DNA of 64,000 nucleotides from assembly GCF_002931055.1 (NCBI RefSeq), contig NZ_PSXX01000001.1:558001-622000 (forward strand), in the 5' to 3' direction. This stretch comes from Pseudoclavibacter sp. AY1H1. GTDB lineage: Bacteria > Actinomycetota > Actinomycetes > Actinomycetales > Microbacteriaceae. Numbering within the stretch: position 1 is the first letter of the stretch; every line of letters begins with the position of its first letter. The notes beneath the pieces were generated by a model that did no database searches, was not told the DNA's origin, and saw only the letters and a list, made by a program, of their open reading frames with translations. Of this stretch, positions 49,922 to 57,841 are shown one piece after another. Made by a program: the position numbers and the translations under genes.

Positions 49922-51766
49922 TCACTCGCCGTGACTGCGCCTCCGCCTGAGGAGCAGCATGGCTCCCAGCCCGAGGAGTGCCGTCGCGCCGAGAAGCCCC
50001 GGCCCGAGGGTGTCAGATCCCGTCGACGCCAAGGTTCCCTGTTCTCCTGCCTCGGGCGTCGTGCCGTCTTCGACGGTGACCATAGTCGGCGTTCCGGGCG
50101 GCGTCTGCGATGGCGCGTCTGTAGCGCCTGGAGAGGACATCGGCGGTGTGGCTGAGGGCGCCGGCGATGTCGTGGACGTTGGAGTCGGTGTTGGGTGCTG
50201 CGTGGAAGGTGCGACGGACTGCGTGGGGACAGGCAGCCCAGTCGAAGGATCGGTGGGTCCGGCCGTGGACGAGGCTGTCGGCGCAGGTGTCGGTGCGACG
50301 GTCTCCGTCGGCGACGGGCTCGCCGTCGGAGAAGGCGCCGCGCTCTCCGTCGGTGAGGGCGTCGCGGTCGCGGTCGGCGGGGTCGCAGTCGGGATCGCGG
50401 TCGCGGTCGCAGTGGGGGTCTCGCTCGCAGTCGGCGTCGCGGTCGCAGTCGGCGTCGCGGTCGGCGACGGGGGCGCGGTCACCGTCGGCGAGGGTGACCG
50501 CGTTGGAATGGGTGCGCTCTGGTCGAGGACGATCATCGGTGGCAGCCCGGCAATGATGGGATGGTCTGATGACAGCGTCGTGACGTTGCCGGACTCGTCC
50601 GTGAACGAAGCTCCGACAACTCGGTACTCGCCTGTCGACCACGCAGGAGACCCGGGACTGAGGGGAGGCATAGGCTGATACACCTTCGCACCGGCGGACC
50701 CGTAGATGATGTCGCCCAGCCGGTCGCGGTCGTTGCCAGCGATCTCATAGCGCTTTCCCCACTCGGCGTCCAGGTAGAACGTGGCGTCCACGAGCGCGCT
50801 CTCATCGCGGATCGTCCAGTTGATGAGCTCGACCTCGTCGCCCATTCGGATTGTTGACTGCTCGAATCCAGCCGAGAGCAGCTCCGGTGCGGTGACGTCT
50901 GGTCCGCCAGCGTCGACAACCGTGAAACTCGCCGCAGAAGCCAGTGCGTCGCTGTTGGCCGCCGTGGCGACAGGGCTGGCGCTCCCATGCTCGTCTTCCG
51001 AGAACACGCTGAGCACGCGGTACTCCCCAAGCGCCCAGGTGGAGTTGTTGACGGTGAGTCGCAGCGACCCGGAGACGAGGTCTCCGTCCCTGGAAGTGGT
51101 GTTTCGGTCGAAACCTCGAGCCTCGTATTCGCGCCCGTCGGGGCCGACGATGGTCATTATCAGCCTGACGACTCGGCTCGATTCACGCATCGTCCAGTTG
51201 AACCAGATGACGTCGCTCTGGCGGACTTCGTCCGGCGCGACCACCTCGAGGGCGACGAGCTCGGGGTATTCCTGGTCCCCGTCCGTGCCGACGTCGATCT
51301 GGAGCCTGGGCAGGGCCTGAATGATGGGACTGAAGTCCTCGGACGCGTATCCGAATACGCCCAGCACATCAAAGAAATAGAGTTCGCTTACCCGCCATTC
51401 GCCTGCCGCCCACTCTGAACCGCCAGTCGTGCACGTTGTCGTGCCGCTGACGATGTCTCCGTCTCGCACCGCGACGACAGCATCGAACTGTCCACATGAC
51501 TTACTTTCCCGAGACGAAGTCCCCTCCCCGGTCTCAAGAGCGATGCCGCCTATTCCGATGTCGTGGGGATGGCGCACGCTCCAGTTGATCCGGATCTCGT
51601 CCCCGCCTCCGACAGTCGTGGGCGTGACGAGCTCGGCGGATATGAGTTCGGGCCTGATGTCGAACTCGTTGCCTTGGTCCGCAGCCGCCGGAAGGGCTGG
51701 CAGCAAGACCACAGAGAACAGCAGCGCGGCGAGGCAGGCGCAGAGGAGGGCAGAGAGCTTCTTCAT
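49922..51766 (-). CDS. cell-surface protein with three Ig-like repeats, Pro/Thr/Ser stalk and LAxTG anchor
   Basis: Secreted wall-anchored protein of 614 residues. Signal peptide: MKKLSALLCACLAALLFSVV and onward, cleavage near AAADQ. Three repeats of about 110 residues each (PELISAELVTP, PELVALEVVAP, APELLSAGFEQ) end with W-x-x-GEWRV or GEYRV motifs and look like beta-sandwich domains. A stalk of about 160 residues is rich in Thr-Ala-Pro-Ser. The C-terminus has LASTG, a class E type sortase motif, then a hydrophobic helix and RRRRSHGE. ATG 51766 has GGAG upstream; 11 extra N-terminal residues are rejected because they precede the signal peptide. No sortase gene is nearby. The ligand is unknown. 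Confidence 0.8.
   Translation of the reverse strand: MKKLSALLCACLAALLFSVVLLPALPAAADQGNEFDIRPELISAELVTPTTVGGGDEIRINWSVRHPHDIGIGGIALETGEGTSSRESKSCGQFDAVVAVRDGDIVSGTTTCTTGGSEWAAGEWRVSELYFFDVLGVFGYASEDFSPIIQALPRLQIDVGTDGDQEYPELVALEVVAPDEVRQSDVIWFNWTMRESSRVVRLIMTIVGPDGREYEARGFDRNTTSRDGDLVSGSLRLTVNNSTWALGEYRVLSVFSEDEHGSASPVATAANSDALASAASFTVVDAGGPDVTAPELLSAGFEQSTIRMGDEVELINWTIRDESALVDATFYLDAEWGKRYEIAGNDRDRLGDIIYGSAGAKVYQPMPPLSPGSPAWSTGEYRVVGASFTDESGNVTTLSSDHPIIAGLPPMIVLDQSAPIPTRSPSPTVTAPPSPTATPTATATPTASETPTATATAIPTATPPTATATPSPTESAAPSPTASPSPTETVAPTPAPTASSTAGPTDPSTGLPVPTQSVAPSTQHPTPTPTSTTSPAPSATPPMSSPGATDAPSQTPPGTPTMVTVEDGTTPEAGEQGTLASTGSDTLGPGLLGATALLGLGAMLLLRRRRSHGE
50370..50470. repeat. tandem repeats encoding the Pro/Thr stalk
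   Basis: The stalk coding sequence contains low-complexity tandem repeats. The 18-mer CGCAGTCGGCGTCGCGGT occurs twice without a mismatch at 50426-50443 and 50444-50461, with partial copies to the left. In the minus-strand reading it encodes repeats of alternating Thr, Ala and Pro. Copy number may vary between strains. Confidence 0.6.
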
Positions 51767-51792
51767 GTGTCTCCGTCGACAGAGGGCGGGGG

Positions 51793-51812
51793 TCCGCAAA
51801 GACTAGTGCGGA
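51793..51812 (-). promoter_or_regulatory. promoter of the surface protein flanked by an inverted repeat
   Basis: On the minus strand TAGTCT (51805-51800) is a good -10 box about 33 bases before the ATG. It lies between TCCGCA (51793-51798) and TGCGGA (51807-51812), a perfect 6-8-6 inverted repeat that could be an operator. The remaining bases to 51908 hold no gene. Confidence 0.4.
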
Positions 51813-51908
51813 TGTGCAAACGCTCGGGGCCGCGCTCTCCGCTGAACCTCGCTCACATCTCTGCGACTGTGGGCAAAGTGTGGGCAGAGCACGCATCCGG
51901 GGAATGAC

Positions 51909-51953
51909 GAAGGCCCCCAGTTGCCAGTGAATCACTGGGAAGTGGGGGCCTTC
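51909..51953 (-). terminator. terminator of tRNA-Leu
   Basis: GAAGGCCCCCA (51909-51919) pairs over 11 bp with TGGGGGCCTTC (51943-51953), and an inner stem CCAGTGA/TCACTGG continues it. It starts 8 bases downstream of the tRNA 3' end. It shares a 16-base core with the terminator at 49747-49791. Confidence 0.7.
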
Positions 51954-51960
51954 AGAACCG

Positions 51961-52043
51961 TGCCGGCTGTGGGATTCGAACCCACACGCCCTCTCGGACA
52001 GAGCATTTTGAGTGCACCGCGTCTGCCATTCCGCCAAGCCGGC
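51961..52043 (-). tRNA. tRNA-Leu (anticodon CAA)
   Basis: The 83-base class II tRNA is read on the minus strand. The 7-bp acceptor stem GCCGGCT pairs with AGCCGGC, the discriminator base is A, and no CCA is encoded. The anticodon loop CTCAAAA gives anticodon CAA, reading the UUG codon. A long variable arm (TGCTCTGTCCGAGAGGGC region) is typical of tRNA-Leu, and the T loop GTGGGTTCGAATCCCAC is standard. UUG also serves as a start codon of several genes here (metK, trpC, pyrF), though initiation uses the initiator tRNA. Confidence 0.96.
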
Positions 52044-52066
52044 GCTTCACCTCGGACACAGTATCG

Positions 52067-52072
52067 TAAGCT
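52067..52072 (+). promoter_or_regulatory. -10 box of a probable leaderless pdtaR transcript
   Basis: TAAGCT is followed by 6 bases and GTG 52079. The divergent tRNA-Leu begins 24 bases upstream. Confidence 0.5.
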
Positions 52073-52078
52073 CACTAC

Positions 52079-52681
52079 GTGACTGAACAGGAAACCTCTC
52101 AAGCCCCGCGACGTGTTGTCGTCGCCGAAGACGAGTCGCTCATCCGGCTCGACATCGTGGAGATCCTTCGCGACAACGGCTTCGACGTTGTCGGAGAGGC
52201 CGGCGACGGTGAGACCGCGGTCGCCCTCGCGAAGGAGCTTCGCCCCGACCTCGTCATCATGGACGTCAAGATGCCGCAGCTCGACGGCATCTCTGCCGCC
52301 GAGCAGCTGTCGAAGGACAGCATCGCCCCGGTTGTGCTCCTCACCGCGTTCAGCCAGAAGGAACTGGTCGAGCGCGCGACGGAGGCGGGCGCCCTCGCCT
52401 ACGTCGTGAAGCCGTTCACGCAGAACGATCTGCTCCCGGCCATCGAGATCGCACTGGCTCGCCACGCGCAGCTCATCGCGCTCGAAGCCGAGATCTCCGA
52501 CCTCAACGAGCGCTTCGAGACGCGCAAGCAGGTCGACCGCGCCAAGGGCCTCCTCACGCAGAAGATGGGCCTCAGCGAGCCAGAGGCGTTCCGCTGGATC
52601 CAGAAGGCATCCATGGACCGTCGCCTCACGATGCAGGAGGTCGCGCAGGCGGTCATCCAGCAGCTCTCGGCCAAGAAGTAG
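52079..52681 (+). CDS. pdtaR: response regulator with ANTAR RNA-binding domain
   Basis: Two-component regulator of 200 residues resembling mycobacterial PdtaR (Rv1626), which binds RNA hairpins to prevent termination. The receiver domain (about 10-125) has the acidic pair in VVVAEDES, the phospho-acceptor Asp in LVIMDVKMPQLDG near residue 62, and Lys in YVVKPFTQND. The ANTAR domain (about 135-197) reads RKQVDRAKGLLTQKMGLSEPEAFRWIQKASMDRRLTMQEVAQAVI. The kinase PdtaS is not in the window. GTG 52079 fits a leaderless start. pdtaR beside polA is a common actinobacterial order. Confidence 0.92.
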   Translation: MTEQETSQAPRRVVVAEDESLIRLDIVEILRDNGFDVVGEAGDGETAVALAKELRPDLVIMDVKMPQLDGISAAEQLSKDSIAPVVLLTAFSQKELVERATEAGALAYVVKPFTQNDLLPAIEIALARHAQLIALEAEISDLNERFETRKQVDRAKGLLTQKMGLSEPEAFRWIQKASMDRRLTMQEVAQAVIQQLSAKK

Positions 52682-52697
52682 CCGAGGCCCGATCAGC

Positions 52698-52733
52698 AGA
52701 AGCCCTCACCGCGTTGACGCGGTGAGGGCTTCT
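52698..52733. terminator. bidirectional terminator between pdtaR and thioesterase
   Basis: AGAAGCCCTCACCGCGT (52698-52714) pairs over 17 bp with ACGCGGTGAGGGCTTCT (52717-52733), followed by TTCG. The loop is formally two bases, in practice four to six. It separates two convergent genes. Confidence 0.8.
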
Positions 52734-52749
52734 TCGCATTCGCCTGACG

Positions 52750-53196
52750 CTATTTGGCGGTGCGGATGAGGTTCGTGATGCGGACCGTCGAGCAGCGCTT
52801 GCCCGCCTCGTCGGTGATGACGATCTCGTGCACCGTCATCGACCCGCCGAGGTGCACCGCCGTGCACTCGCCCGTGACCCAGCCGCTCACGGCGGAGCCC
52901 GTGTGGGTCGCGTTGATGTCGATGCCGACCGCGAACCTTCCCGGACCGGCGTGCACGTTCGCGGCCATGGACCCGAGCGACTCGCCGAGCACGCAGTAGG
53001 CGCCACCGTGCAGGAGGCCGATCGGCTGCGTGTTCCCCTCGACCGGCATGACGGCCACGGCACGCTCGGGGCTCAGCTCGACGCAGAGGATGCCCATGCG
53101 CTTGGCGAGCGCCCCGAAGCCTCGGCCGTAGGTCACCTCGTGCTGGTCGGGGATGCTGAGCCCGTTGACCGTCGTCGGCGTTTCCAGGTGCGTCAT
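52750..53196 (-). CDS. hotdog-fold thioesterase (PaaI/MenI-like)
   Basis: Predicted acyl-CoA thioesterase of 148 residues. The hotdog motif IGLLHGGAYCVLGESLGSMAA (about 66-86) carries the HGG turn and the catalytic Glu, and GIDINATHTGSAVSGWVTGECTAVHLG forms the central strands. This pattern fits PaaI or 1,4-dihydroxy-2-naphthoyl-CoA hydrolase relatives; the substrate is not decided by sequence. ATG 53196 is preceded by GGAGG with 7 bases between; an 11-residue extension to 53229 is rejected. It is divergent from polA and convergent with pdtaR, so probably transcribed alone. Confidence 0.87.
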   Translation of the reverse strand: MTHLETPTTVNGLSIPDQHEVTYGRGFGALAKRMGILCVELSPERAVAVMPVEGNTQPIGLLHGGAYCVLGESLGSMAANVHAGPGRFAVGIDINATHTGSAVSGWVTGECTAVHLGGSMTVHEIVITDEAGKRCSTVRITNLIRTAK

Positions 53197-53261
53197 CAGG
53201 CTTCCTCCTCGAAGAACGCCCCACAACACGCGCGCATCGGCGCAGTGTCTGGGGCGGCAAG

Positions 53262-53267
53262 TAGGCT
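53262..53267 (+). promoter_or_regulatory. -10 box of a probable leaderless polA transcript
   Basis: TAGGCT is followed by 6 bases and GTG 53274. Confidence 0.5.
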
Positions 53268-53273
53268 GACCGT

Positions 53274-55931
53274 GTGTCAGCGCAAAATCAGCCTACCCTC
53301 ATGGTCATCGACGGCCACTCGCTTGCCTTCAGGGCGTTCTTCGCCCTGCCGGTCGACAGCTTCGTGAACGCCGAGGGGCAGCACACGAATGCCATCCACG
53401 GCTTCGTCTCGATGCTCCTCAACCTGCTGCAGAACGAGAATCCGAGCCACATTGCCGTGGCGTTCGACATCTCCCGCAGCTCGTTCCGCACCCGCGAGTA
53501 CCCGGAGTACAAGGCGGGTCGGGAAGCGACTCCCGTCGAGTTCAAGGGTCAGGTCCCGCTGCTCCGCGACGCACTGCACGCCATGGGCATCACGACGATC
53601 GTGAAGGAGGACTTCGAGGCCGACGACATCCTCGCGACCCTCGCCAGGCAGGGGCGCGAGCAGGGCTTCAAGGTCCTCGTCGTCTCTGGCGACCGCGACT
53701 CGATCCAGCTCGTCACCGACGACGTCACGCTGCTCTACCCGTCCACGCAGGGCGTGACCAAGCTCACGCGCTACGACCCGGCCAAGGTCGAGGAGCGCTA
53801 CAGCGTCCGCCCGGAGCAGTATCCAGACGTGGCGGCCCTCGTCGGCGAGAAGAGCGACAACCTGCCCGGCGTGCCGAAGGTCGGCGAGAAGACCGCGGCC
53901 AAATGGCTCGCCCAGTACGGCTCCCTTCAGGGCATCCTCGACCATGCGGACGAGATCGGCGGCAAGGTCGGCGAGTCCTTCCGCGAGCACCGGGAGAACG
54001 CGGTGCGCAACCGCAAGCTCAACCGCCTCGTCGACGACGTCGAGCTGCCCGTCGCCCCCGAGCAGCTGTCCCGCGGGGCGATCGACGCGGATGCGGTTCG
54101 CGAGATCTTCACGAAGCTCCAGTTCCGCACGCTCCAAGACCGCGTCCTGAAGCTCGCCGACGAAGCTGGCGACGACATCACGCCAGCGGAGGCCGTCGCG
54201 GCGCCCGTGCGCCCCGAGCTCCTCGATGAGGAACTCGAGCAGTGGCTCGCGAAGGCGGTCGAGGCGACTCCGGAGGGTCTCGGCCTCACGGTCTCCCACG
54301 GCGCAGACGGCACCGTCGTCGCGGTCGGCATCTCCACCGCCGCCGAGGCGACCGAGCTGCACTGGATTCCGGAGCGCGTCGACTACGCCCCGTTCGAGGC
54401 ATGGCTCGCAAGCGACGCCCCCAAGCTGATGTTCGACGCCAAGCCGCAGCTGAAGGCGCTCACCATCGCGGGGCTCGACGTCGGCGGCCAGGTCAAGGAC
54501 GGCCAGCTCGCCGCCTGGCTCTACCGCCCGCAGAACGCGCCAAAGCGTCTCGCCGAGCTCGTGCAGATGCGTCTCGACGAGCAGCTGCCCGAGTCCGACC
54601 CGAACCAGCTTCAGCTCGAGGACGAGTCCTCGCTGGTCGCCAGCGATGCCTGGTACACGCAGCGCGCGACGACCGCGGCGCTCGAGATGCTCGAACCGGG
54701 CACCCTCGACGTCTTCTCGAGCATCGAGACGCCGCTGCTCGCGACCCTCTCCAGCATGGAGCTGCAGGGTGTCGCCATCGACCGGGAGTTCCTCCAGGGT
54801 CTCGCCGACGACCTGTCCGAGCGCATCCGCACGTACGAGCAGGAGGCGTTCGACGCCATCGGCGGCACCGAGATCAACCTCGGATCGCCCAAGCAGCTGC
54901 AGGTCGTGCTGTTCGAGACCCTCGAGATGCCGAAGACGCGCAAGACGAAGACCGGCTTCTCCACCGACGCAGAGTCGCTCGCAGACCTCGAGCGGAACAG
55001 CCCGCACCCCTTCCTCGGCGCGCTCCGCAAGCACCGCGACTCGGTCAAGCTGCGGCAGATCATGGAGTCGCTGCTCAAGGCGGTCGACGACAGCTCGCGC
55101 ATCCACACGAGCTACCACCAGATCGGCTCGGCGACCGGCCGTCTCTCGTCGAACGACCCCAACCTGCAGAACATCCCGATCCGGTCCGACGAGGGACGCC
55201 GCATCCGTCGCGCGTTCGTGCACGGGCCCGAGTTCGAGTCGCTCCTCACCGCCGACTACTCGCAGATCGAGATGCGCATCATGGCGCACCTCTCCGGCGA
55301 CGCCGCGCTCATCGAGGCGTTCAACGCGGGGGAGGACCTCCACCGCTTCGTCGGCTCTCGCGTGTTCGGCGTGGAGCCGGCCGACGTCACGCCGGCCATG
55401 CGCTCCAAGGTGAAGGCGATGTCGTACGGCCTCGCCTACGGACTGTCGGCGTTCGGCCTCTCGAAGCAGCTCCAGATCGAGGTCGCCGAGGCCAAGAAGC
55501 TGATGATCGACTACTTCGAGCGCTTCGGCAAGGTGCGCGATTACCTCCGCAACGTCGTCGTGCAGGCGAAGGAGGACGGCTACACCGAGACGATCTTCGG
55601 CCGCAGGCGCCCGTTCCCCGACCTGCACTCGACGAACCGCATCGCCCGCGAGAACGCCGAGCGTCAGGCGCTCAACTCGCCCATCCAGGGGTCGGCAGCA
55701 GACATCATCAAGCGGGCGATGAACTCCATCGAGGAGCGCATCGGCGCCGAGAGGCTCTCATCGCGGATGCTCCTCCAGGTGCATGACGAGCTCGTGTTCG
55801 AGGTTGCCGCTGGTGAGGGGGAGACGTTGGAGGCGATCGTGCGCGAGGAGATGGCCGGCGCAGCCGACCTCACCGTGCCGCTCGAGGTGCAGATCGGCCG
55901 GGGACCGAACTGGGACGAGGCCGGCCACTAG
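53274..55931 (+). CDS. polA: DNA polymerase I
   Basis: Repair and Okazaki-fragment-processing polymerase of 885 residues. The 5'-3' exonuclease spans about 1-300 (MVIDGHSLAFRAFFALP, DDILATLARQG, SGDRDSIQLV). The 3'-5' exonuclease domain (about 320-500) is degenerate: the DEDD acidic residues cannot be picked out, so proofreading is unlikely. The polymerase domain has motif A TADYSQIEMRIMAHLSGD, motif B KVKAMSYGLAYGLSAFGL and motif C LQVHDELVFEV. Motif B has Tyr where E. coli has Phe762, a change linked with easier dideoxynucleotide incorporation, also present in mycobacterial PolA. Confidence 0.97.
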   Translation: MSAQNQPTLMVIDGHSLAFRAFFALPVDSFVNAEGQHTNAIHGFVSMLLNLLQNENPSHIAVAFDISRSSFRTREYPEYKAGREATPVEFKGQVPLLRDALHAMGITTIVKEDFEADDILATLARQGREQGFKVLVVSGDRDSIQLVTDDVTLLYPSTQGVTKLTRYDPAKVEERYSVRPEQYPDVAALVGEKSDNLPGVPKVGEKTAAKWLAQYGSLQGILDHADEIGGKVGESFREHRENAVRNRKLNRLVDDVELPVAPEQLSRGAIDADAVREIFTKLQFRTLQDRVLKLADEAGDDITPAEAVAAPVRPELLDEELEQWLAKAVEATPEGLGLTVSHGADGTVVAVGISTAAEATELHWIPERVDYAPFEAWLASDAPKLMFDAKPQLKALTIAGLDVGGQVKDGQLAAWLYRPQNAPKRLAELVQMRLDEQLPESDPNQLQLEDESSLVASDAWYTQRATTAALEMLEPGTLDVFSSIETPLLATLSSMELQGVAIDREFLQGLADDLSERIRTYEQEAFDAIGGTEINLGSPKQLQVVLFETLEMPKTRKTKTGFSTDAESLADLERNSPHPFLGALRKHRDSVKLRQIMESLLKAVDDSSRIHTSYHQIGSATGRLSSNDPNLQNIPIRSDEGRRIRRAFVHGPEFESLLTADYSQIEMRIMAHLSGDAALIEAFNAGEDLHRFVGSRVFGVEPADVTPAMRSKVKAMSYGLAYGLSAFGLSKQLQIEVAEAKKLMIDYFERFGKVRDYLRNVVVQAKEDGYTETIFGRRRPFPDLHSTNRIARENAERQALNSPIQGSAADIIKRAMNSIEERIGAERLSSRMLLQVHDELVFEVAAGEGETLEAIVREEMAGAADLTVPLEVQIGRGPNWDEAGH

Positions 55932-55978
55932 CCGTCACCGTCCGCCCCATCCGCGGCTCCCTGTAGCAGGCACACGGG

Positions 55979-56012
55979 GCTCGCCTCTCGGTGATTCTTC
56001 CGAGGGGCGAGC
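55979..56012 (+). terminator. polA terminator
   Basis: GCTCGCCTCTCGG (55979-55991) pairs with CCGAGGGGCGAGC (56000-56012) over 13 bp with one G-U pair and an 8-base loop. It ends directly before the next gene's -10 box. Confidence 0.7.
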
Positions 56013-56013
56013 T

Positions 56014-56019
56014 TAGGCT
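56014..56019 (+). promoter_or_regulatory. -10 box of a probable leaderless DUF885 transcript
   Basis: TAGGCT is followed by 6 bases (TGGGGG) and ATG 56026. Confidence 0.5.
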
Positions 56020-56025
56020 TGGGGG

Positions 56026-57723
56026 ATGACGACTTCCGCTCAGCACCACCAGAACACCAGTCAGACACGACCGCAGACCGACATCGACCGGCTCGCGGAG
56101 GCCTGGGTCGCCACAGAGATCGAGCTCTCTCCCGAGCGTCGCGTGGAACTCGGCGCAGACGGCGACAAGGCCGAGTACGGCGACTACTCCTCGGCCGCGG
56201 CGCCCCGCAAGCGCGCCGCGATCGTCGATGTGCTCAGCAAGCTCGACACGCTTACCGAAGCCGACGAGGTCGACCGGGTCACCGCGCTCGAGCTCCGCCG
56301 CAGCCTTGGCCTCGAGATCGAGATGATCGATGCCAAACTCCACCTGCGCGAGCTCTCGAACATCGCGTCTCCGGCACAGGACATCCGCATGGTGTTCGAC
56401 CTCATGCCGCGCGAGACCGTGAGCGACTTCGAGGACATCGCGCGGCGCTTCGAGAACCTCCCCGCCGCGATCGAGGGCTACACGGAGCGTCTCAGCGCGG
56501 GCATCGACGCCGGCGTCGTGCCAGCGAAGCGCCAGGTCCGCGAAGTAGCGATCCAGACAGGCGAGTACGCGGCCAGCGGCAACTTCTTCGAGCAGCTCGC
56601 GGCATCGAGCCCGGCGACCGGCGAGGTCTCGGACGAGCTCCGCCAGCAGCTCCGTCACGGTGCGCAGCTCGCTTCCGCGGCGTACGGCACGTTCACGACG
56701 TTCCTCCACGAGGAGCTCCTCCCCGCTGCGAGCAACACGGACGCCGTCGGACGCGAGCACTACGCGCTCGCCTCGCGGGGCTTCCTCGGCGCGGCAGTCG
56801 ACCTCGACGAGACCTACGAGTGGGGTCTCGCCGAGCTGGCGCGCATGAAGGCCGAGCAGGAGGCCATCGCCAACGAGATCCTCCCCGGTGCGACGGTCGC
56901 GGAGGCCATCGCCCACCTCGAGCTCGACCCCGCCCGCAAGCTGCACGGCACGCCCGCCCTGCAGGCGTGGATGCAGGAGACGAGCGACCGCGCGGTCGCC
57001 GAGCTGGCCGAGAGCCACTTCGACATCCCCGAGCCGATGCGTCGACTCGAGTGCATGATCGCCCCGACCGAAGAGGGCGGCATCTACTACACGGGCCCAT
57101 CCGAGGACTTCACGCGTCCGGGACGCATGTGGTGGTCGGTCACCCCCGGCGTGACGGAGTTCGACACGTGGCGCGAGCTCACGACGGTCTACCACGAGGG
57201 CGTCCCGGGTCACCACCTGCAGATCGCCCGCGCGACCCTCAACCGCGACCAGCTCAACACCTGGCGTCGCAACAACTGGACCTCCGGGCACGGCGAGGGC
57301 TGGGCGCTCTACGCCGAGCGCCTCATGGAGCAGCTCGGGTACCTCGACGAGCCGGCAGACCGCCTCGGCATGCTCGACGGGCAGCGGATGCGCGCGGCTC
57401 GTGTTGTCCTCGACATCGGCGTGCACCTCGGCAAGACGGTGCCGGAGGGCGACAAGGTCTGGGACTACGAGTACGCGCTCGATTTCATGCGTCAGCACGT
57501 GAACATGCCTGACGGCTTCGTGAAGTTCGAGGTGAACCGCTACTTCGGCTGGCCGGGCCAGGCGCCGTCGTACAAGATCGGGCAGCGGATCTGGGAGGAG
57601 CTCCGTGCAGATGCCGAGGCTCGTGCCGGTGACGACTTCGACCTTAAGGCGTGGCATTCGCGTGCCCTCGACCTCGGTGGACTCGGCCTCGACACGCTTC
57701 GCGAGGTGCTGAGCACCGACTGA
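56026..57723 (+). CDS. DUF885 family zinc-dependent hydrolase
   Basis: Protein of 565 residues from the DUF885 family, which looks like a zinc metallopeptidase. The zinc motif is VYHEGVPGHHLQIA (HExxxHH type, near residue 388), followed by SGHGEGWALYAERLM, which supplies further acidic ligands near residue 424. The fold is mostly helical, with no signal peptide, so it probably acts in the cytoplasm. The substrate is unknown; peptides are the usual guess. It stands alone between polA and a regulator. Codon use matches its neighbours. Confidence 0.85.
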   Translation: MTTSAQHHQNTSQTRPQTDIDRLAEAWVATEIELSPERRVELGADGDKAEYGDYSSAAAPRKRAAIVDVLSKLDTLTEADEVDRVTALELRRSLGLEIEMIDAKLHLRELSNIASPAQDIRMVFDLMPRETVSDFEDIARRFENLPAAIEGYTERLSAGIDAGVVPAKRQVREVAIQTGEYAASGNFFEQLAASSPATGEVSDELRQQLRHGAQLASAAYGTFTTFLHEELLPAASNTDAVGREHYALASRGFLGAAVDLDETYEWGLAELARMKAEQEAIANEILPGATVAEAIAHLELDPARKLHGTPALQAWMQETSDRAVAELAESHFDIPEPMRRLECMIAPTEEGGIYYTGPSEDFTRPGRMWWSVTPGVTEFDTWRELTTVYHEGVPGHHLQIARATLNRDQLNTWRRNNWTSGHGEGWALYAERLMEQLGYLDEPADRLGMLDGQRMRAARVVLDIGVHLGKTVPEGDKVWDYEYALDFMRQHVNMPDGFVKFEVNRYFGWPGQAPSYKIGQRIWEELRADAEARAGDDFDLKAWHSRALDLGGLGLDTLREVLSTD

Positions 57724-57780
57724 TCGGAGCTCCCGTCGGCCGGCCGCTGCTTGCCACGGGAGAACTCAGGCGGAGTCGCC

Positions 57781-57841
57781 TAGGCTCGCGGCAGCGGGTG
57801 CATCGACGCACTCGCTGCCGCGAATCCGAGGAGGCTGCGAG
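57781..57841 (+). promoter_or_regulatory. promoter and leader hairpin of the GAF regulator
   Basis: TAGGCT at 57781-57786 is a likely -10 box. The segments 57787-57801 (CGCGGCAGCGGGTGC) and 57808-57822 (GCACTCGCTGCCGCG) form a 15-bp inverted repeat with one G-T pair and a 6-base loop. Then GAGGAGG at 57829-57835 is the ribosome site for GTG 57842. The repeat could be an RNA hairpin or an operator. Confidence 0.5.

Noticed and set aside
50370-50470. Possible CRISPR array in the stalk repeats
   Set aside because: Units are short, directly adjacent and in frame with the surface protein, with no spacers.
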